Positions 14,691-16,152 of a stretch of DNA of 16,152 nucleotides are shown here, one piece after another (the stretch's first letter is position 1; each line of letters opens with the position of its first letter). Source of the stretch: an uncultured Eubacterium sp. GTDB lineage: Bacteria > Bacillota > Clostridia > Lachnospirales > Lachnospiraceae. The position numbers and the translations under genes were made by a program. The notes under the pieces were generated by a model. It worked only from the letters and a program-made list of their open reading frames with translations. It was not told the DNA's origin and ran no database searches. The stretch spans positions 1-16,152 of the forward strand of contig CALGGT010000012.1 in assembly GCA_937915825.1 (NCBI GenBank), written 5' to 3'.

Positions 14691-14734
14691 AAAGTGGTCG
14701 GAAAATCCTGAAATCCTCATTTTCCGACCACTTT
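14691..14734. terminator. Perfect 16-bp inverted repeat between convergent genes
   Basis: AAAGTGGTCGGAAAAT (14691-14706) and its exact reverse complement (14719-14734) enclose a 12-nt loop. The repeat stands between the stops of convergent arsR2 and the amidohydrolase-like gene. T-runs are short on both sides, so termination would depend mainly on the stem; a mobile-element end is the alternative reading. Confidence 0.6.
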
Positions 14735-14796
14735 TCAACGCCAAGAGCTTAAAACGAAAGCCTAAAGCAAAGTCCTAAGCTGACAAGTTCCAACGT

Positions 14797-15837
14797 CTAT
14801 TGCCCCAGGAATACCCGCTCGGCATTTCCTCCCAGGATCAGCTGTTTTTCTTCTTCTGAGATATCGAGAGAGTTTATCATCCTGACTCCGTCACCCATCC
14901 AGCCGTGGAATACGGGAAATGAGGACCCAAACAGTATGTGATCGGCGCCGCAGATCCTGACTGCACTCTCGAGCTGGTCTTTGCCGAGTGTGCTCGGGTG
15001 AGTCGCCTCAAAGAAAATGTTTTTGTCCAGATACTCGAGTATCTTCTCCCTGCTGTCGCTCTCAAGGCGTTCCATTGACTCGGCTCTGGATGACCTGGCC
15101 GGGATCATGCTTGCAGCCACGCTGTACCAGTTGCCGCCAAGAATCGTGTGAACAAATCTGAGATCCGGCAGCTCATCAAACATGCCGCAGAAAAGTTCCC
15201 TGCCGACGGCGATCGACTGATCGACCACGCGGCCAAGGGTACGTCTGACGTTGTTATAGTCAACGATGTGCTTCCAGTCCGCGGGAAGCGGCGTGTGACG
15301 CACATATACGGGGAGCTTCATTTCATTTACCCTTGAAAGGAACGGCCGGAAAATGGGGTCGTCCAGATATCTCTCCCCATAGTGGCATGCCAGCTGGACT
15401 CCGCACATACCGAGTTCATTTACGCAGCGCTCCAGTTCTTTGTAATTCTCTTCCTCATCCCAAGGGGGAACCGCGGCGAGGGCGTACAGCCTTCCGTCGG
15501 ATTCCGCGCACATTACAGCCGCGTCATCATTTACCATACGACAGGTCTTAATATCGAGCCATTCCTGCCAGCAGGGAATCTTGATGATACCGGCATCCAC
15601 GCCGCACTCATCCATGGCGTCAAGCTTGACCTTAAGGGAATACTCGCCGTCGACATAGTTGAGATTTGCCAGGCCTTCGGGTTTTTCGAGTATCATCTGG
15701 CGCGCGCCGCCGGCCGTGCTGCCGACATACGCCTTGTATCCGGATTCCTGTGAAATGCAGTTAAGGAAGCCGTTCAGCATTTCCTCGTCATCATAGAGCC
15801 TCTCGGGCACATGATCCATACAAGTGTCTATTACCAT
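14797..15837 (-). CDS. Amidohydrolase-2 family protein with a degenerate metal site
   Basis: The 346-aa protein has the layout of the amidohydrolase-2 family (TIM-barrel enzymes such as ACMSD and resorcylate decarboxylases). GVQLACHYGERYLDDPIFRPFL (144-167 region) matches the family's substrate loop, LPVYVRHT supplies H181, and LPDLRFVHTILGG and HILFGSSFP match the last barrel strands. However, the N-terminal DxHxH is DTCMDH, the usual His before GG is Ile (with a His shifted two residues upstream), and the final catalytic Asp (GSDYP in the family) is Ser. The start at 15837 has AGGAGG 8 nt upstream; the frame can extend further but without support. It follows the ketopantoate-reductase-like gene by 16 bp. 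The substrate is unknown. Confidence 0.8.
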   Translation of the reverse strand: MVIDTCMDHVPERLYDDEEMLNGFLNCISQESGYKAYVGSTAGGARQMILEKPEGLANLNYVDGEYSLKVKLDAMDECGVDAGIIKIPCWQEWLDIKTCRMVNDDAAVMCAESDGRLYALAAVPPWDEEENYKELERCVNELGMCGVQLACHYGERYLDDPIFRPFLSRVNEMKLPVYVRHTPLPADWKHIVDYNNVRRTLGRVVDQSIAVGRELFCGMFDELPDLRFVHTILGGNWYSVAASMIPARSSRAESMERLESDSREKILEYLDKNIFFEATHPSTLGKDQLESAVRICGADHILFGSSFPVFHGWMGDGVRMINSLDISEEEKQLILGGNAERVFLGQ

Positions 15838-15853
15838 TGTTTCCGCCTCCTGT

Positions 15854-16125
15854 TTATTCCCACGACGCGATCCGCTTAAGCATCGCTTCATGCATTGCGT
15901 CAATCCGTGGAGTTTCTACTCCGACGTTTTGTCCCATATCAGAAATGTCCTTGCCGAACAGCAGGTATTCGCCCGAAATATGCCTGTCAAAATCCCTGCT
16001 CAGGCTGCTAGTCGAATCATCCGTCGTCTTCTCCAGCTTCTTCATATTGGTATCTACCAGATCCTCCGGAAGATCTACACCAAGCGCGGTGCCGACATTA
16101 TAGGCTTCCGTCATTATTTCCCTGT
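15854..16125 (-). CDS. C-terminal part of a ketopantoate-reductase (ApbA/PanE) family protein, 5' end missing
   Basis: About 90 residues remain. They match the helical C-terminal domain of 2-dehydropantoate 2-reductase relatives: REIMTEAYNVGTALGVDLPEDLV, then STSSLSRDFDR with the family's Ser-Ser, GEYLLFGKDI with a Glu at the family's acidic position, and GVETPRIDAMHEAML. The N-terminal Rossmann domain lies beyond the contig. The frame stays open to 16125, where adapter sequence begins, so the ATG at 16112-16114 is internal. It is the upstream partner of the amidohydrolase-like gene. PanE itself acts in pantothenate synthesis, but the family includes paralogues of unknown substrate and the pairing here suggests one of those. 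Confidence 0.85.
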
Positions 16126-16152
16126 AGATCGGAAGAGCACACGTCTGAACTC
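16126..16152 (+). other. Illumina TruSeq adapter read-through at the contig end
   Basis: The last 27 bases begin AGATCGGAAGAGC and continue through ACACGTCTGAACTC, the published start of the Illumina TruSeq Read 1 adapter. They are library sequence left in the assembly, not genome. They interrupt the ketopantoate-reductase-like frame in mid-codon. Confidence 0.98.

Noticed and set aside
14691..14734. CRISPR repeat or insertion-sequence end
   Set aside because: No spaced repeats, transposase or target-site duplication were seen; a shared terminator between convergent genes is simpler.
14746..14780. AGCTTA/TAAGCT repeat after the amidohydrolase stop
   Set aside because: Only 6 bp with a 23-nt loop and no T-run; likely chance.

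Overview
The window looks like a contig end from a low-to-mid GC Firmicute, most likely a gut-type Clostridia/Lachnospiraceae relative. The reasons are a T-box-controlled pheST operon, AGGAGG-type ribosome binding sites, TTGACA/TATAAT-like promoters, and small Clostridia-type proteins (a DUF4342-like UBA protein and a small three-helix membrane protein). No rRNA, tRNA, CRISPR array or insertion sequence was seen. The last 27 bases (16126-16152) are not biological: they match the start of the Illumina TruSeq Read 1 adapter.

Layout, left to right. 1-1078: a plus-strand gene for a small protein with two AP2-like DNA-binding repeats around an HNH-like core that has lost its histidines. 1086-5250: the minus-strand phenylalanyl-tRNA synthetase operon, with promoter, Phe-specific T-box leader (UUC specifier), attenuator, pheS, pheT and a small membrane protein. 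5254-8130: trkA-trkH, a Trk/Ktr-type potassium uptake system with its own promoter. 8217-10245: an OmpR-type response regulator and its histidine kinase, with overlapping genes and a strong terminator. 10314-10972: a UBA/DUF4342-like membrane-anchored protein. 10973-11333: an intergenic stretch holding a strong promoter, about 160 nt of possible small RNA or leader, and a terminator built from three mutually exclusive copies of one palindrome.

11319-14646 is a zinc/cadmium/lead resistance island. It has a stand-alone HMA metal-binding protein, a P1B-2 ATPase without an N-terminal HMA domain, a CadC/SmtB-like ArsR repressor carrying both known metal-site types, and a truncated isochorismatase-family remnant whose last codons form the terminator. 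A second, divergent ArsR regulator with a histidine-rich N-terminus faces the operon. The divergent promoters share one palindromic -10 region next to a perfect 9-4-9 operator.

14661-16125: after a perfect 16-bp inverted repeat there are two minus-strand genes of visibly higher GC, a ketopantoate-reductase-family protein cut off at the contig end and an amidohydrolase-2-family protein whose usual metal ligands are largely missing. This tail may be acquired DNA or a chimeric join; the adapter at its edge is a reason for caution.

The least explained elements are the putative RNA at 11061-11223, the HNH-dead AP2 protein, the two-regulator split metal pump with overlapping promoters, and the degenerate amidohydrolase.
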